DNA of 64,000 bases from Balamuthia mandrillaris (Eukaryota; Discosea; Longamoebia; Balamuthiidae), in contig JAVKOQ010000152.1 of the NCBI GenBank assembly GCA_031835245.1, positions 1 to 64,000 of the forward strand, written 5' to 3'. Below the pieces are notes generated by a model. That model did not search any database. It worked only from the letters and a program-made list of their open reading frames with translations, and was not told the DNA's origin. Position 1 is the first letter of the stretch. Each line of letters begins with the position of its first letter. Both the position numbers and the translations under genes were made by a program. Shown here in pieces: positions 21,259 to 32,461 of this stretch.

Positions 21259-24200
21259 TGGTGTGTTCCGCATTTCCCCTTATCAAACAGCTATATTTTT
21301 TTGTTAACAGGCTTCAGTTTACAATGATCCACGCAACGCGGTTCGCCTGACAACAAGCTTTGGCTCTGGTGTCTACCGCTACCTCACCAACAGTTCTCGT
21401 CTCTGCGACCTCCGTCCCAGCAACGATCTGTCCTACGTGGACGTCGTGCCGCGTCGCCCTGGAGTGATCAAAGTGTCAGTGGAAGACATTTGTTTGGCTG
21501 GATCAGAGCCAGCGACCGCCATTATTCGCATCTCCGAAATAGGGACCATCCATTTGAAGACGGCAGATCTTATTCCTGTCGGAAAGACCACCGAGTTGAA
21601 AGTGGAAGTATTGGACAGGGATGGTTTCCCCTTTGAACCTTCTCAGTATGGTATGATGAAGTTCAACGTGCATGTGGATAATGAGGCTGTTTTGTCGGTG
21701 GAAGATCTTCATGGAAACGAGAGGCAGGGTCAACAAGATGCCTTATCTGGGCGGTATGTGTTGCGAGGAATTGCGTTGGGCATTGCTCGACTGACTGTGA
21801 CGGCTCAGACGAGCAGTGGCGAAGTTATCTCCAGCAATCCTGTTGCGGTTGGCAAGCTCTCTCAATCTCTCTATGTTTATAATTAGCACTTACTCCCCGT
21901 TTGCATAAACTACAATCACAGATACATGTATTTCCTCCACTGAGGCTGAAGCCGAGCAACAGACTGGTGTTGCTCCCTGGTGGCCGCTTCCAAGTACAAT
22001 GGATTGGAGGCGTACGTTTTACCTCTTTTTCACAGTTCCTTGTTTTCTAGTTTGTCCTTACAATTTTTGCTTGCTGTGTATGTACAGCCACCCGTACGCG
22101 CTGACGTCACCTTCCAAGTTGACAATAACACTGTCTGCAACGTCAACACCAACGGTTACGTCACTGCCACTAACGTGGGTACCACCATTTTAACTGCCAC
22201 CGTTCGTGGAGAGCGCAACCTCTGCGATAATGAAGAGCAAGCAAGAGAGGAGAACAACTGTGAAGGCGTTATTTACGGACAAGACACGATCGAGGTGGTC
22301 GTTCGTCATATCTCTTCTCTTCGCATTCACAGCGGCAGCAATCGTCTTCTTGCTGGTAGCGAGATGACAGTACGAGTTGCTGGCCCCGAGGGAGAGACTC
22401 CGTTCACCCTTGGACAGGCTGGCATCGACTTCCAGTGGCATTCTCTCGATTCCACTGTTGCTTTGTTGCTACCTGTTTATCACGAAGCGGGTGTTTCGTT
22501 GGATCAAGAACAAAGCTTCTCTGTGAGAGTGGTTGGCAAAGCTGCTGGAACCACTCGCATTAGCGTTGCCGCTCACAGCGGTGATAATAGTCATCCAAGC
22601 ATCAGCGTACGCCACTTTCTTTCTTAGTTATTCTTGCTCTCTTTTTTGCCATCACCAACATTACTCCTCCTTCGTTCTTCTCAAAGTCCTGGACAAGTTC
22701 TATGCAAGTCACAGTTGAAGAAGGGCTCAAACTTTTGAGCGACAGTTCATTGTTGCTGCCTCCCGCCTCCTACGCCGTAATTCGCACCAACAAAGACGGT
22801 CTTGGCAGGTTGCGCTATTCCATTCTTCGCGGAGCTTGTAAAGAGGAGGAGCGCTTATTGTCCAAACAAGGTCTGCTCACGACTACTACCAATCTCATTG
22901 CAGAATGTACCGGTAACGTTGAGAGTGGAGAGGAAGAGGCCTCATCCTTCCTTCGTGTGGACTCGCAAGGTAATATACATACCACGAGGACTTCCGGACA
23001 GGCTGTTGTCTTTGTAACCGATGAGACTACAGCGCAGTCATTGGTGATCAAAGTGGTAGTCAAACCTGTTCATCATTTGCAGTTGTTGCCACTTCCTCCT
23101 GTCTACCAAGATGTACCTATCATCTCAATTTCTTTCTCTTTTTTTTTTTAATTTCGCTCATACGTTCTAATATTTTTCCTTGAAGTTGCCTCTTGGTGCC
23201 AAGATGGAGTTCCGCATTGTCCTTAGGGATGAACTAGGCGCAGCGTTTAGCGTCTGTTCTGGTCCTTCCTTCCAAACAGAGCTTAACGTAATCGATGTGG
23301 TGAGCGTGTCACAAGGCTCCTCTAACTACACTTTGGCGGTCCGAGCTCTTCGTCCTGGCGAGGCCATTCTTCGTGCCTACACCTCTCAAACCGCTCTTAT
23401 GGATGACTATGTCAAGGTAGATTATCTCCCTTTTTCTTCCTTCCTATTCTTTCCTCTGCTTGTTTGAAACTAATTCGAAAAAAAAAAACAAAAAAACAAA
23501 AAACAGGTGAGGGTGGGACATGCGATCATTCCTCCATCTCCAATGGTGCATCTGGGTGGCAGCGTCCACTTCACCACATCGCTTCAGGAGGACAGAACAA
23601 CTCCTTTCCCAATGGACGTTTGGAGCGTGGACAATCCCAGAGTTTTGAGGTATGTTGAACCGTTCTGCGTTTTTGGGATGGGAATAATCATTTACTTCTT
23701 GATAAATAGCATTCATCCCCGCTCAGGAGAAGCGCAAGCCAAACAACCTGGTGTAGCTCTCGTCTACCACAACAGCACCATCAACACCTACACTGTGGTA
23801 CGTTCCCTCTCGCTTGTTTGTTCTCCGTTCCCTCTTCTCAGCTTTCTTTGTTTGCGACAAACAGGTCAAAGTGAAACAAGTGGATCATGTACATGTGGAA
23901 GTAAACTCTCCATTCATCAGCAACGTGGTGGAGGGCAGTCTCGGAGAGGGTGATTATCGCTTCAAAGTCAAGTTCTACGACGATGACGGCCAACTCTTTG
24001 CTCCCCATGGCAGCCTTCCATTCTCCTCCTCTTCTTCGGTAGATCACAACATCTCTTTGCGTTGTGCTATCGAGGAGAGCAGCGAGTGGGCTTCTGCTGA
24101 GGCTTTCTTTGACACCGAGACAGGAGAGCATTACTGTCTCATTCGGACACGTACTCCGGAGAACAAGAAGGTAACTTTGCTCCCTAATGCTTTATTTCCT

Positions 24201-25150
24201 TTAGCAAAACATGAACTAACTTCTTTTTGCTTTCTCTTCTCCATCTTTCTTGTTTGCTCCCTACTACCTCAGCTGCGAATGCCAGAGCAAGTGCAGTTGG
24301 TGGTGAGCGTTTCTGATGCTGCTCATAGTTACTCATTGGAGCACCGTGAACCGCTCAAATACTCCCCTGCCTTCGTCATCCCTGATGAATACAAATTTGT
24401 ACGTTTTCCTCCTTCCTGTTTGTTTCTCTTCATCACCCGTGCGTTTAAAAAATTGACTTTTTTTTCCCTGTGTTAGGTGGAGCTTTCTCCCAACCGTCAA
24501 ACCAGAGTTATCGAACTACGCAGTACTGCCCCTCTCTTTGTTACTAGCAGCGACCCCAGCCGCGTGGCGCTCAAGAAACACAGCACCGACCCCCACAACG
24601 AACGCGTGTGGTACGAGGTGCAAGTCTTGAAGACCTCCGAGCCCTTCCGCAGCGTCATTTTGGAGTTTCTCAATCCCGTCACGACCCAAAAAGAAGAAGT
24701 CGTGGTCTCCTTTGGTTTTGACCTTCAATTAGTTCCTATTCCAGGAGCTCCTGCTTCCGCTTGCTCCGCCTCTGCTCCTCAGTCCAACTTATCTTATGAG
24801 CCGCGAAGAACGGATACTTATTCTGCGCTTTCGTGGGCGTTGATGGGGGTTATTGGAGTGGTCACCGTTATTTTTGCCTATGTGCTCATGACCAAGAATC
24901 AGAAACCGCAGCTTCACCAGGCAATGCCTTACCCTACTTCCCCGCAACCTGGAGCCACACCAGCCTTCCATCACGATGCTCGTACGTTCTTCTTCTTTTT
25001 GCAGCTTTTTCTTCTTGCCATTTTTCTCACCTTTTGACTTGCGTTTCAAACAAATTAGGGTCTCCTTTCCAAAGAATAAGCACAACTAGACAGGCCACCC
25101 GTATGCGGTCTCCCTATTACTCGCCGTCGCCCTACACTCAGCACTACTAA
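16869..25150 (+). CDS. NUP210: Nuclear pore membrane glycoprotein NUP210 (gp210)
   Basis: A large lumenal glycoprotein of the nuclear pore membrane. I could assemble 27 exons with all phases consistent: 16869-17158, 17287-17533, 17638-17719, 17793-17941, 18018-18104, 18174-18306, 18403-18746, 18814-18948, 19039-19338, 19440-19605, 19703-19923, 20053-20130, 20193-20406, 20507-20715, 20821-20978, 21127-21214, 21311-21847, 21922-22011, 22088-22606, 22687-23112, 23186-23416, 23507-23649, 23710-23797, 23865-24170, 24273-24398, 24477-24981, 25059-25150. That gives 1987 residues, close to the animal protein. Landmarks: N-terminal hydrophobic signal (VAFGFLLTLLILGVA), FTLEAYNGCFKW, FEGGPNPWLYEPTAFF, TVGNRP-like VVGNRPTATNP, RYFDDFSSLHILWE, VFPPLRLKPS; near the C terminus one membrane span (WALMGVIGVVTVIFAYVLM) and a short Tyr/Ser/Pro-rich tail facing the pore. 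Half of the introns start with GTAC. Confidence 0.95.
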
Positions 25151-25257
25151 AGAACACCATCCCATTTTTGTGAAGCGTTTATTTATTTGTTCTTAGTTTT
25201 CTCTCTGCTCTGCTCTGCTCTGTTCGTTTCCTTTTTCTTTTGTGCCAACTGTGTCAT

Positions 25258-26874
25258 TTATTTTTGAAAACTAAATACCTTTTTCAATGCAGCTTCTTCT
25301 TCTCTCTCTTCTGTCTTCAACTTCTCTCTCTCTCTCTCTCTCTCTTCACTTTTTGCGAGACGCAAAGCATTCATCAACAAGGCGGAGCCATGCGAAGAGA
25401 CTTGGGTCGAGTTAATGGCAACCACCAACCCCTTCTTATCTGTTCTCACTGCCACCATCGGCGTTCCATTTCTCCAACTTACCACGCACTGAACCTCTCC
25501 CTCTCTCCCTGTAGCAGGAGCGACTTGCATTGGGAGAACGGTCATCATAGGATAAGAAACCGACGAGCCAGTTCCATCGCAAACCGGTTTGAGCTCCGCC
25601 ACGATAACATCTTTCAGCAGAGGATGAGAGGGATCATGTGCTCTAGCGATGCTCTCTTCTTCCTTTTTGTTCGCGAATGAAAGACGATGATGCTGGAGAT
25701 GACAATGATGACCCGAAGGAGGCAACAACGGGGAATAGAGGCCCAACTCGAAACGACCGCGAGCCAGGGTGGTGCTGCAGCAGCAATTAAATGCGCTCTT
25801 AGTAAAGAGGCCCACCACTACGAGGCCGCCCTCATCGACAAAGTCTGCCAACATGTTGCCAATCTTCACGCTGAGCTCGTCATCGCCATAACGGTGCGGA
25901 GCGTTATACTCGGTGTAGAGCACCACATCGTAGTTTTGGATCCATGACGAGGAAGAAAGGAGCTTCTTATACCTTTTCCTCTGCTTCGACTCAACTTCCC
26001 TTTCTTCAATGCCAGAGAAGTGTTCGTCTTCAACGTCAGAGGAAGAAGCGGCTTCGTCCTGAACGTATTTGTGGAGAAGGTCCACGTGAATGGTGTCCAC
26101 TTTGGAGCCATCCAACAATTGGATGTTTGCCACTTCTGAGGCACTAGACTTCTCCTCCGAGTGGCAGAGATGCAGGATTCTCAGCGGTCCTTCAAGAAGG
26201 CGAAGCGTATTCTTCTCTTCTTCGAACTTGTTCTTCTCCATCTTCATCTCCTCCCTCATTACCTTCAGTTGGGCTGTGAGCTCGTCGATTTGCTGGGTGA
26301 GAGCTTCCATCCTCTTGGCCATTACAGCTAGGTGCTCCTTCAAGACCGCTTCCACCGGTTGGTTCGAGGCTACGCTGTTGTTACCACTCAACTTGTGTTC
26401 AAGCTGGTGCCTGCGAAGAGAGCTCAAGGGAAGCTCCTCTCCGCACCCGCTGTGAGTACAACGAACGAGTTCTCTTCCCAATAGAGTCCTCATTCGAACG
26501 AGCGGATGCCATTCGTACACTTTTCTCCAACAAACCGGACACTCCAACCATTCTTCCTCCTCCTCTTCATCATCTTCTTCATCGTCATCTGTTTCGTAAT
26601 CTTCATCGTCATCGTCATCGTTCGATTCTTCTTTGATAGAACGAATGCAAAGTTCGCAGAAGGAATGCCCGCAGCTCGTTTCGACGATGTTATCGGCTAC
26701 CATGCCACAACGGCCGCAGAGCCAATGCTCGGCGATGGCTTGTTTGTTGAGGAATATCTCGAGCGAGTAACCCCCCTCCGAGCGATCGTGCTTTGCTGCG
26801 TCCTCAACAGGTTCGTTTGGTTTTGGAGTTGATGTTTCGGAAAGCTTTTCTGAAGAAGAAAGAAACGAGAGCAT
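25258..26874 (-). CDS. RING-finger protein with coiled coil and a C-terminal ThuA/GATase-like domain
   Basis: 538 residues, intronless, starting at the first in-frame ATG (MLSFLSSSEKL); the frame is open further upstream without an ATG. A RING-type zinc module is seen as WLCGRCGMVADNIV, TSCGHSFCELCI and, after a long acidic insert (DDDDDEDYETDDDEEDDEEE), LECPVCW. A second Cys/His stretch (RCTHSGCGEELPLSSLRRH..LEH) resembles a TRAF-type finger. A coiled coil follows (MAKRMEALTQQIDELTAQLK). The last 250 residues (YDVVLYTEYNAPHRYGDD, MLADFVDEGGLVVVGLFTK, HPLLKDV) resemble ThuA/glutamine-amidotransferase-like folds, and end in a charged tail. Likely an E3 ubiquitin ligase; the architecture with a ThuA-like domain is unfamiliar. 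It converges on NUP210 107 bp away. Confidence 0.7.
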   Translation of the reverse strand: MLSFLSSSEKLSETSTPKPNEPVEDAAKHDRSEGGYSLEIFLNKQAIAEHWLCGRCGMVADNIVETSCGHSFCELCIRSIKEESNDDDDDEDYETDDDEEDDEEEEEEWLECPVCWRKVYEWHPLVRMRTLLGRELVRCTHSGCGEELPLSSLRRHQLEHKLSGNNSVASNQPVEAVLKEHLAVMAKRMEALTQQIDELTAQLKVMREEMKMEKNKFEEEKNTLRLLEGPLRILHLCHSEEKSSASEVANIQLLDGSKVDTIHVDLLHKYVQDEAASSSDVEDEHFSGIEEREVESKQRKRYKKLLSSSSWIQNYDVVLYTEYNAPHRYGDDELSVKIGNMLADFVDEGGLVVVGLFTKSAFNCCCSTTLARGRFELGLYSPLLPPSGHHCHLQHHRLSFANKKEEESIARAHDPSHPLLKDVIVAELKPVCDGTGSSVSYPMMTVLPMQVAPATGREGEVQCVVSWRNGTPMVAVRTDKKGLVVAINSTQVSSHGSALLMNALRLAKSEEREREREKLKTEEREEEAALKKVFSFQK

Positions 26875-28242
26875 GTTTGTTTGTAGGTTGGAAGAGGATG
26901 GAGAAGAAGAGAGAGAGAAAAAAAAATGTTTGCTGTCTTTGTTGTTTTGTGAATACGAAGAAATAGAAGAAGTGAACCGGCTTTTGCTATTTATGTTAGG
27001 CCAGGGGGTGGATGCGTGGACCAATGGCAGAGAACACTGGTACCCGATGCAAGGAGTGGCGCATTCTTCCTGGAATTCAACAGTACAACCCCTTACATTC
27101 TGGCTTCTTTCTTTTTGTTGCTGTTCTCTTTCTTTGCCGTAAGTTGATTCGCTTACCACCTTTATCCAACAAACCACCAATCAGAAAAAAATGACCGTTC
27201 AGGATGTCCAATCAAAAATCATAAAAAAACCCGAAAGTGCGGAGTTTCATATAATTTTACCAAATCAGTTTCGTGCCTGTTTGCGAAGTTTCCGCGCAAT
27301 CAAATAAAGCAGAGCCATACTTTCAGCACTCGTGTGGGTTTGCTAACGCGTCATGGTGGAAAAAATCGCTGAGGACTGGAGGAGAGCAACGGTTTGCAGT
27401 GAATACATCTTCCTCTGCTTCAACTCGTTGGCTTTGGGCTCTTCCGTTATGTTAACGGCCCAGAGGAGCATCTAGGCACCTTTGAAGCTCTTGTGTTTAG
27501 CTGGCACTCGGATGGTCTTCTAACAGCTGTACGTGATGCAAGCCATTCAAGTAGAAAACGATGTTTTAGTTTCGCGTGTATGCACAGAGTAAATATTCTT
27601 GTTATGCGCCGCATCCCCAATGGTCTAAATTACTCTTTCACGAACTGGAATGAGGTATTTCATTCTTTCTCAGATGGAGAAAAGCTCCCTTTCCTCTAGT
27701 TCAGCTTCTTAAACACAGCTGCGCACAAACTCCTTCTCTGCCATCATTCCAGCCGTTCCTTCACTTCTTCCGGCACCGCCACTAGTTCTCCACAGTAGGT
27801 CTCCTTCTTCTTTTGTTGTCGCTGTCCCAAACTCAAGCCATCAGGCAAGACTTCACAGGTGGTGGAGCGTGCAAAGTGTTGGAGCAGGGAAGGTAGGGTT
27901 TTGCTTTCCTCTCCCTCTCCCTCCTCCATCCCATCCGATGGCAAGCCGGGCAACACTTCGCGTGAAGCCCTTTCAATAGAGTGTCGACATTCCTTATTTT
28001 GGCCATCGTTATTTGTGCAGCGCAACAGCGCATGAGCTGCACATGAGGAGCACATGTGGTCCCCACTTTTCTTTATGGGAATTTTCACGAAGGGACGTGA
28101 AAATTGGTTCCTTTCAAGAACAGAACAGAGCCCCAGCAACCTTCCCCCTAAAGCTAAGTATACTTTTCGCAGAACAATGCCTCTCCCCCTTTTAAAAACC
28201 CCCTTGCTTGTTTCAACACCAAAGTTGTTTTCTTTCCAAACC

Positions 28243-28283
<41 letters not shown>

Positions 28284-28294
28284 CAAACAAATAA
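26875..28294. other. Gene-poor spacer with CA repeat
   Basis: 1.4 kb between the divergent RING and sirtuin genes. A CA dinucleotide repeat occupies 28247-28280, 15 bp before the sirtuin ATG. A minus-strand frame ending at 27744 reads CSSCAAHALLRCTNNDGQNK further up and ends VAVPEEVKERLE; it has some protein-like composition but no ATG outside the repeat, so I leave it unannotated. No RNA gene seen. Confidence 0.4.
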
Positions 28295-29917
28295 ATGGCA
28301 AGCACCGTGGATTCCAAACGGGTGCGAGAGTACAACGAGGAGCTCGTGGACAGGCGGGCGTTTGAGCGGAAGCTGGACAAGCTGGCGGCCATGATGCGGG
28401 AGAGCCGCTACACCGTCTTCTACACGGGAGCTGGCGTCTCCACCTCTGCCGGCGTGGGGGACTACCGCGGTCCCTCTGGCGCCTGGACCAAGCGCAAGAT
28501 CAAGCAGCTGGAGGCCATCCCCGCCAGCAGATTGACCCCCGAGGACAGGGAAGAGCTTAGCAAGCTCAAAGAGGAGGCGGCCCGAGAGGAGAAAAAGGCC
28601 GCTCGCAAGGTGGACATGCTGGACGCCCAACCGACCCCCACCCACATGGCCCAGGCCACCCTGATCCGTCTGGGCCTGGCCCACTACGTCGTGACAACCA
28701 ACTTGGACGGCATCTACCGCAAGGCCGGCCTCCAGGGCCACACCCAGCTCTGCTGCCTTCATGGCGACGTCTACGTGGAGCGCTGCACCGCCTGCGGCTA
28801 CGACTTTGAGAGGAACTACCATGTCCGTCAGGACCACACCCATGTTCACGACCACAAGATAGGCACCTGCAAGCGCTGTGGCAGCGCTCCCCCCAAGCAC
28901 TACACCGGCACGGAGACCCCTGGCCTCAAGATGAAGAACAGCCGATGGGGTGGTCAGCTGATAGGGACCAGGGATACCAACTGCGGCACCAAGGACACGC
29001 ACATCAACTTTGGCGAACACCTCGACCACATGGACTGGAATGAGGCAGAGAAGCACTGCGGCCAGGCGGACCTCTGCATCATTGCCGGCACTTCCATGAG
29101 CTTGCGGCACATCACCCACTTCCCATTCATGGCCAAGAAGGTGGCCCTCATCAACCTCCAACCCACCCCCGACGATGACGAGGCGGACCTGCGCATCTGG
29201 GCCAAGTGTGACCCTGTCTTTGAGGGTGTCATGCAGAGGTTGGGCATCGAGATAGACCCTGTGCCGGTGTGGAGACCCAGGGATGCGGTTCCCTTGAACA
29301 AGATCCCTCGTTGGGTGCATCCTTATTACGCGGAGAAGGCCAAGGGTTTGGAGCTGATGGCGCAGGTTAGGGAGATGGAGGCGGAGGAGAGACGGATGAG
29401 GAGTTTGCAGCTAAACGAAGAGACAGAGACAACGGCAACGGTGGAAAGAACATCCGACAAGAGCAGTAAGAAGAGACAACGGAAAGATAAGGAAAAGGAA
29501 AAGAAGAGCGACGATCGAGAAAAAGAATCGAGCAAGAAACAAGCAACATTGACGTTGCCGAGCCAGCTTTTAGTTGGCAACAAGCACGAGCTTGTGAGGA
29601 GCAGCAGCGGTGACGACAACCGTCATAAGTGGACCATGTTTGTGGAACTCCCAGACGAACTGTTGCAGAAAGGGCTGAAAGCAGAAGACATGATTGAACG
29701 AGTGGAGTACGACCTTCATCCCACATTTTCTCCAAGCAAGATCTCTGTTCCAAAGGCTCCTTATGAGCTAAAGAGACTCGGCTGGGGCTACTTTGATGTA
29801 GGAGTTACCGTTTACTGGCGGTCCGAGCTGAACCAGCAGCCCGCTCGGTTCGATCATTCCCTGAACTTTAGCGCTCCGGTGACCGTCCAAAACGTGCGCG
29901 TGACTTCATGTATATAA
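28295..29917 (+). CDS. Sirtuin (SIR2 family, SIRT6/7-like) NAD-dependent deacylase
   Basis: 540 residues, no introns. The NAD-binding motif GAGVSTSAGVGDYRGP sits at residues 45-60, TTNLDG at 134-139, the catalytic histidine in LHGDVYVERC (His156), and zinc cysteines C164, C167, C192 and C195 (C-TAC and C-KRC). NFGEHLDHMDW and AGTSMSLRH complete the Rossmann core. The helical insert at 61-110 (KRKIKQLEAIP...EEAAREEKKAARK) is longer and more charged than usual. The last ~200 residues are an extension with a Lys/Glu-rich segment (KKRQRKDKEKEKKSDDREKE), suggesting nuclear localisation, then a folded-looking region containing WTMFVELPDELLQKG and GWGYFDVGVTVYW; the latter is YEATS-like in feel, a weak suggestion. 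Expected role: histone or nuclear-protein deacylation. Confidence 0.9.
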   Translation: MASTVDSKRVREYNEELVDRRAFERKLDKLAAMMRESRYTVFYTGAGVSTSAGVGDYRGPSGAWTKRKIKQLEAIPASRLTPEDREELSKLKEEAAREEKKAARKVDMLDAQPTPTHMAQATLIRLGLAHYVVTTNLDGIYRKAGLQGHTQLCCLHGDVYVERCTACGYDFERNYHVRQDHTHVHDHKIGTCKRCGSAPPKHYTGTETPGLKMKNSRWGGQLIGTRDTNCGTKDTHINFGEHLDHMDWNEAEKHCGQADLCIIAGTSMSLRHITHFPFMAKKVALINLQPTPDDDEADLRIWAKCDPVFEGVMQRLGIEIDPVPVWRPRDAVPLNKIPRWVHPYYAEKAKGLELMAQVREMEAEERRMRSLQLNEETETTATVERTSDKSSKKRQRKDKEKEKKSDDREKESSKKQATLTLPSQLLVGNKHELVRSSSGDDNRHKWTMFVELPDELLQKGLKAEDMIERVEYDLHPTFSPSKISVPKAPYELKRLGWGYFDVGVTVYWRSELNQQPARFDHSLNFSAPVTVQNVRVTSCI

Positions 29918-30289
29918 ACGGAAGAGAGTGTAAGCGGAGAATGGTTTTATAAACTTTTGATAAAAGCTTTTTGTATCTCTGTTGCATGCTTTGTTTTTTA
30001 AATCCAGAACGAAAGGCCCAAGAAAGGGAGAAGGTGCCATTCAATCCTTCAAGTCTGTTCACCCATCGTACCAGCTCCATCCGCCTCCTGCTCTCTTCAT
30101 CGCAAACAGGGACTTTTTCTTGCCGACACATCCCTGTCGACAATAATATCCAAATAAAATAATGTCGACAAATGGAAATTTCAAAGAAGGAATGCAAACA
30201 ATGTTGCACCACACACCACAAAAAAACGTAGCAGCAGAACAAAAAGTAGCAGCAGTTTTCTGTCACAGAAGAAAGAAAGACACACAGCG
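29918..30289. other. Sirtuin 3' UTR / chorismate synthase promoter
   Basis: No gene. There is a short inverted pair with the unit TGTCGAC (TGTCGACAATAATATCC...AATAATGTCGACAAA, ~30135-30172), and two AATAAAATAA-type possible polyadenylation signals near 30150. The sequence just before the ATG is A-rich. Confidence 0.4.
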
Positions 30290-30507
30290 ATGAGTTCCTT
30301 TGGCACTGCGTTCAGGGTGAGCACCTTTGGGGAGTCCCATGGCGGGGGTGTGGGGTGCATCATCGATGGGGTGCCACCCAGGATGCCGCTGGTTGCTGCT
30401 GATATTCAGAAACAGCTGGACAGACGAAGGCCTGGACAGAGCGCACTGACCACTGCTGTACTCTTCACTCTTCACACTATTTTGTTTTCCTCACCTCTTG
30501 TTCTCTC

Positions 30508-30539
<32 letters not shown>

Positions 30540-32110
30540 CTCTCTCCCTCTCTCTATTTCAGTGATGAAGCAAGCTAAACTTCTTGTGTTGCGCAGCGAT
30601 CGGAGGAAGACAAGGTCACCATTCAGTCTGGAACAGAGAACGGGTTCACTCTTGGTTCTCCCATCAGTCTCTTTGTGGCCAATAGGGACCATCGTCCTGG
30701 AGACTACGCTGGTTCGTTGCTTTTTTGTCGTCTCTTCGTTCATTGCTCTTCTTTCTTGTTCCTGCTATTGTTGCTGTCGTTCGTCTGCTTCTTCTTCTTG
30801 TTCTTCTTCTTCTTCTTGTTCTTCTTCTTCTTCTTCGTCTGCTTCGTCTTCTTCTTCTTGTTGTTCTTCTTCTTGTTGTTCTTCTTGTTCTTGTTCTTGT
30901 TCTTCTTCTTCTTCTTCTTCTTCTTCTTCTTCTTCTTCTTCTTCTTCTTCGTCTTCTTCGTCTTCTTCTTCTTGTTGTTCTTCTTCTTCTTGTTCTTCTT
31001 CTTCTTCTTCTTGTTCTTCTTCTTCTTCTTCTTCTTCTTCTTCTTTGTTTTGTCTATATTTCTTCTTCTTTCTTTCTTATTCTTTTGGTTAACTTTCTCC
31101 TTCAGAGATGTCACGAGTGCCAAGGCCTTCCCATGCTGATTTTACGTATTTAGCGAAATATGATATCAAATCCGACAGCGGAGGAGGTCGCTCGTCTGCT
31201 CGTGAAACCATTGGTTAGTTCTCGTTTCCTTTTCATTTCGTTTTCATTCTCCCTTTCTTCATTCTCTCTGCTCCCTTCTACTCTCTGCTATCTATGCGCT
31301 AGAGCAAAGTTACTTACACAACTCAAAAAAAAAGGACGAGTGGGAGCAGGAGCAGTGGCCGAGAAATGGCTATACCACCGCTTCGGCGTGGAGATAGTTG
31401 CCTGGGTGAGCTCCATAGGCAGCCAAGACATGTTGACCCCAGCAGACCCCTCCATCATCACTCGTGATGAGGTGGACCGCTCCCCCGTGCGTTGTCCCGA
31501 CTTGGAGGCCTCTGAGAAAATGGCCGAACTTATCACCGAAGCGAAAGCCGAGCAGGACAGTGTTGGTGGGGTCATCACTTGCGTGTGCAGGGGTTGTCCT
31601 GCAGGTTGGGGCGAGCCCTGCTTTGACAAGCTGGAGGCCATGCTGGCCCATGCCATGCTCTCCATCCCGGCCACCAAGGGCTTTGAGATTGGGAGTGGCT
31701 TTGGGGGAACTCGTCTGAGGGGAAGCGCCCACAACGATCCCTTTGTCATGAAAAAGAAGGCCAAGGAGGATGGGGGTGAGAGCGAAAGCGTAGGAAGGTT
31801 GGGCACGGTCACGAACAACAGCGGAGGCATACAGGGAGGCATCAGCAACGGGGAGCCGATCGTCTTTCGAGTGGCCTTCAAACCGCCGGCAACCATCGGC
31901 ATGGCGCAGCAGACCTCCACATTTGAGGGAGAGGAGGCGGTGTTGGAGGCCAAAGGGCGTCATGACCCTTGCGTGGTGCCCAGGGCCATTCCCATTGTGG
32001 AGGCCATGGCGGCGTTGGTGTTGGCGGATGCGGCGTTGCTTCAGCTGGGACGAGAGTGCGCTGCGAGCTCGTTCCCTGCTCCGCACACCATTCGCATCAC
32101 CCGACAATAA
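30290..32110 (+). CDS. ARO2: Chorismate synthase
   Basis: Catalyses the last shikimate step, EPSP to chorismate, using reduced FMN. Four exons join in phase: 30290-30457, 30597-30711, 31106-31213, 31335-32110, giving 388 residues. The family signatures are present: [14 protein letters not shown] near the N terminus, [11 protein letters not shown]+GRVGAGAVA across the third intron, and [13 protein letters not shown] near the C terminus; [16 protein letters not shown] and GFEIGSGF also match. No extra flavin reductase domain is fused. The 394-bp second intron is mostly CTT repeat. It lies within 16 kb of three other aromatic amino-acid genes. Confidence 0.95.
30770..31070. repeat. CTT/GTTCTT repeat in chorismate synthase intron 2
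   Basis: About 300 bp of CTT runs mixed with TTGTTC units on the + strand (sense strand of the gene). All six frames stay open through it, which yields long Ser/Cys, Phe or Lys homopolymer-like translations that are not proteins. It is a sense-strand pyrimidine tract. Confidence 0.95.
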
Positions 32111-32461
32111 CTCTCTCTTTTTCTCGTCTTCTTTTTTAAATAGTTAATGATAATTTTTTCAAAAACGGTCAAATATTTCTAAATTTTGTCTACAAAAACT
32201 CCAAATATGGTAAGGTTTTACGTGTCGACAATCAATTTATCGAAAAAATGCGTAGATAAATCATCGTTATAGCGCAAAGAAAGAAAGCGGTAACAGAGAG
32301 AGACGCAACAGAACCGCAAAACAAAAAAAAAAAAATAACGATTCGGCAGTCTTTGCTTTTCGTTCGAAGGTCGACCAAACGCATAGGAGGAAGGTTTTTT
32401 TTTTTTGAACCTTTGGTGCTGATAGAGACCTTTTTTGCGTTCTTGGTATGGTGCAGCACTC
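32111..32461. other. Spacer before the C2-LRR gene
   Basis: AT-rich, with TGTCTACAAAAAC and GTGTCGACAATC motifs near 32187 and 32222, similar to the TGTCGAC sequences found upstream of chorismate synthase and of UPF3/TrpC. No ORF of interest. Confidence 0.4.

Noticed and set aside
27744-28301. 185-residue minus ORF beginning in the CA repeat
   Set aside because: No ATG outside the repeat and no recognisable domain; the CSSC/RC cysteines do not form a clear zinc finger.
28280-29320. 346-residue minus-strand ORF
   Set aside because: Antisense to the sirtuin core, a by-product of GC-rich third positions.
30740-31123. Lysine/asparagine-rich minus ORF and Ser/Phe-rich plus ORFs
   Set aside because: Repeat translations of the CTT tract in intron 2 of chorismate synthase.
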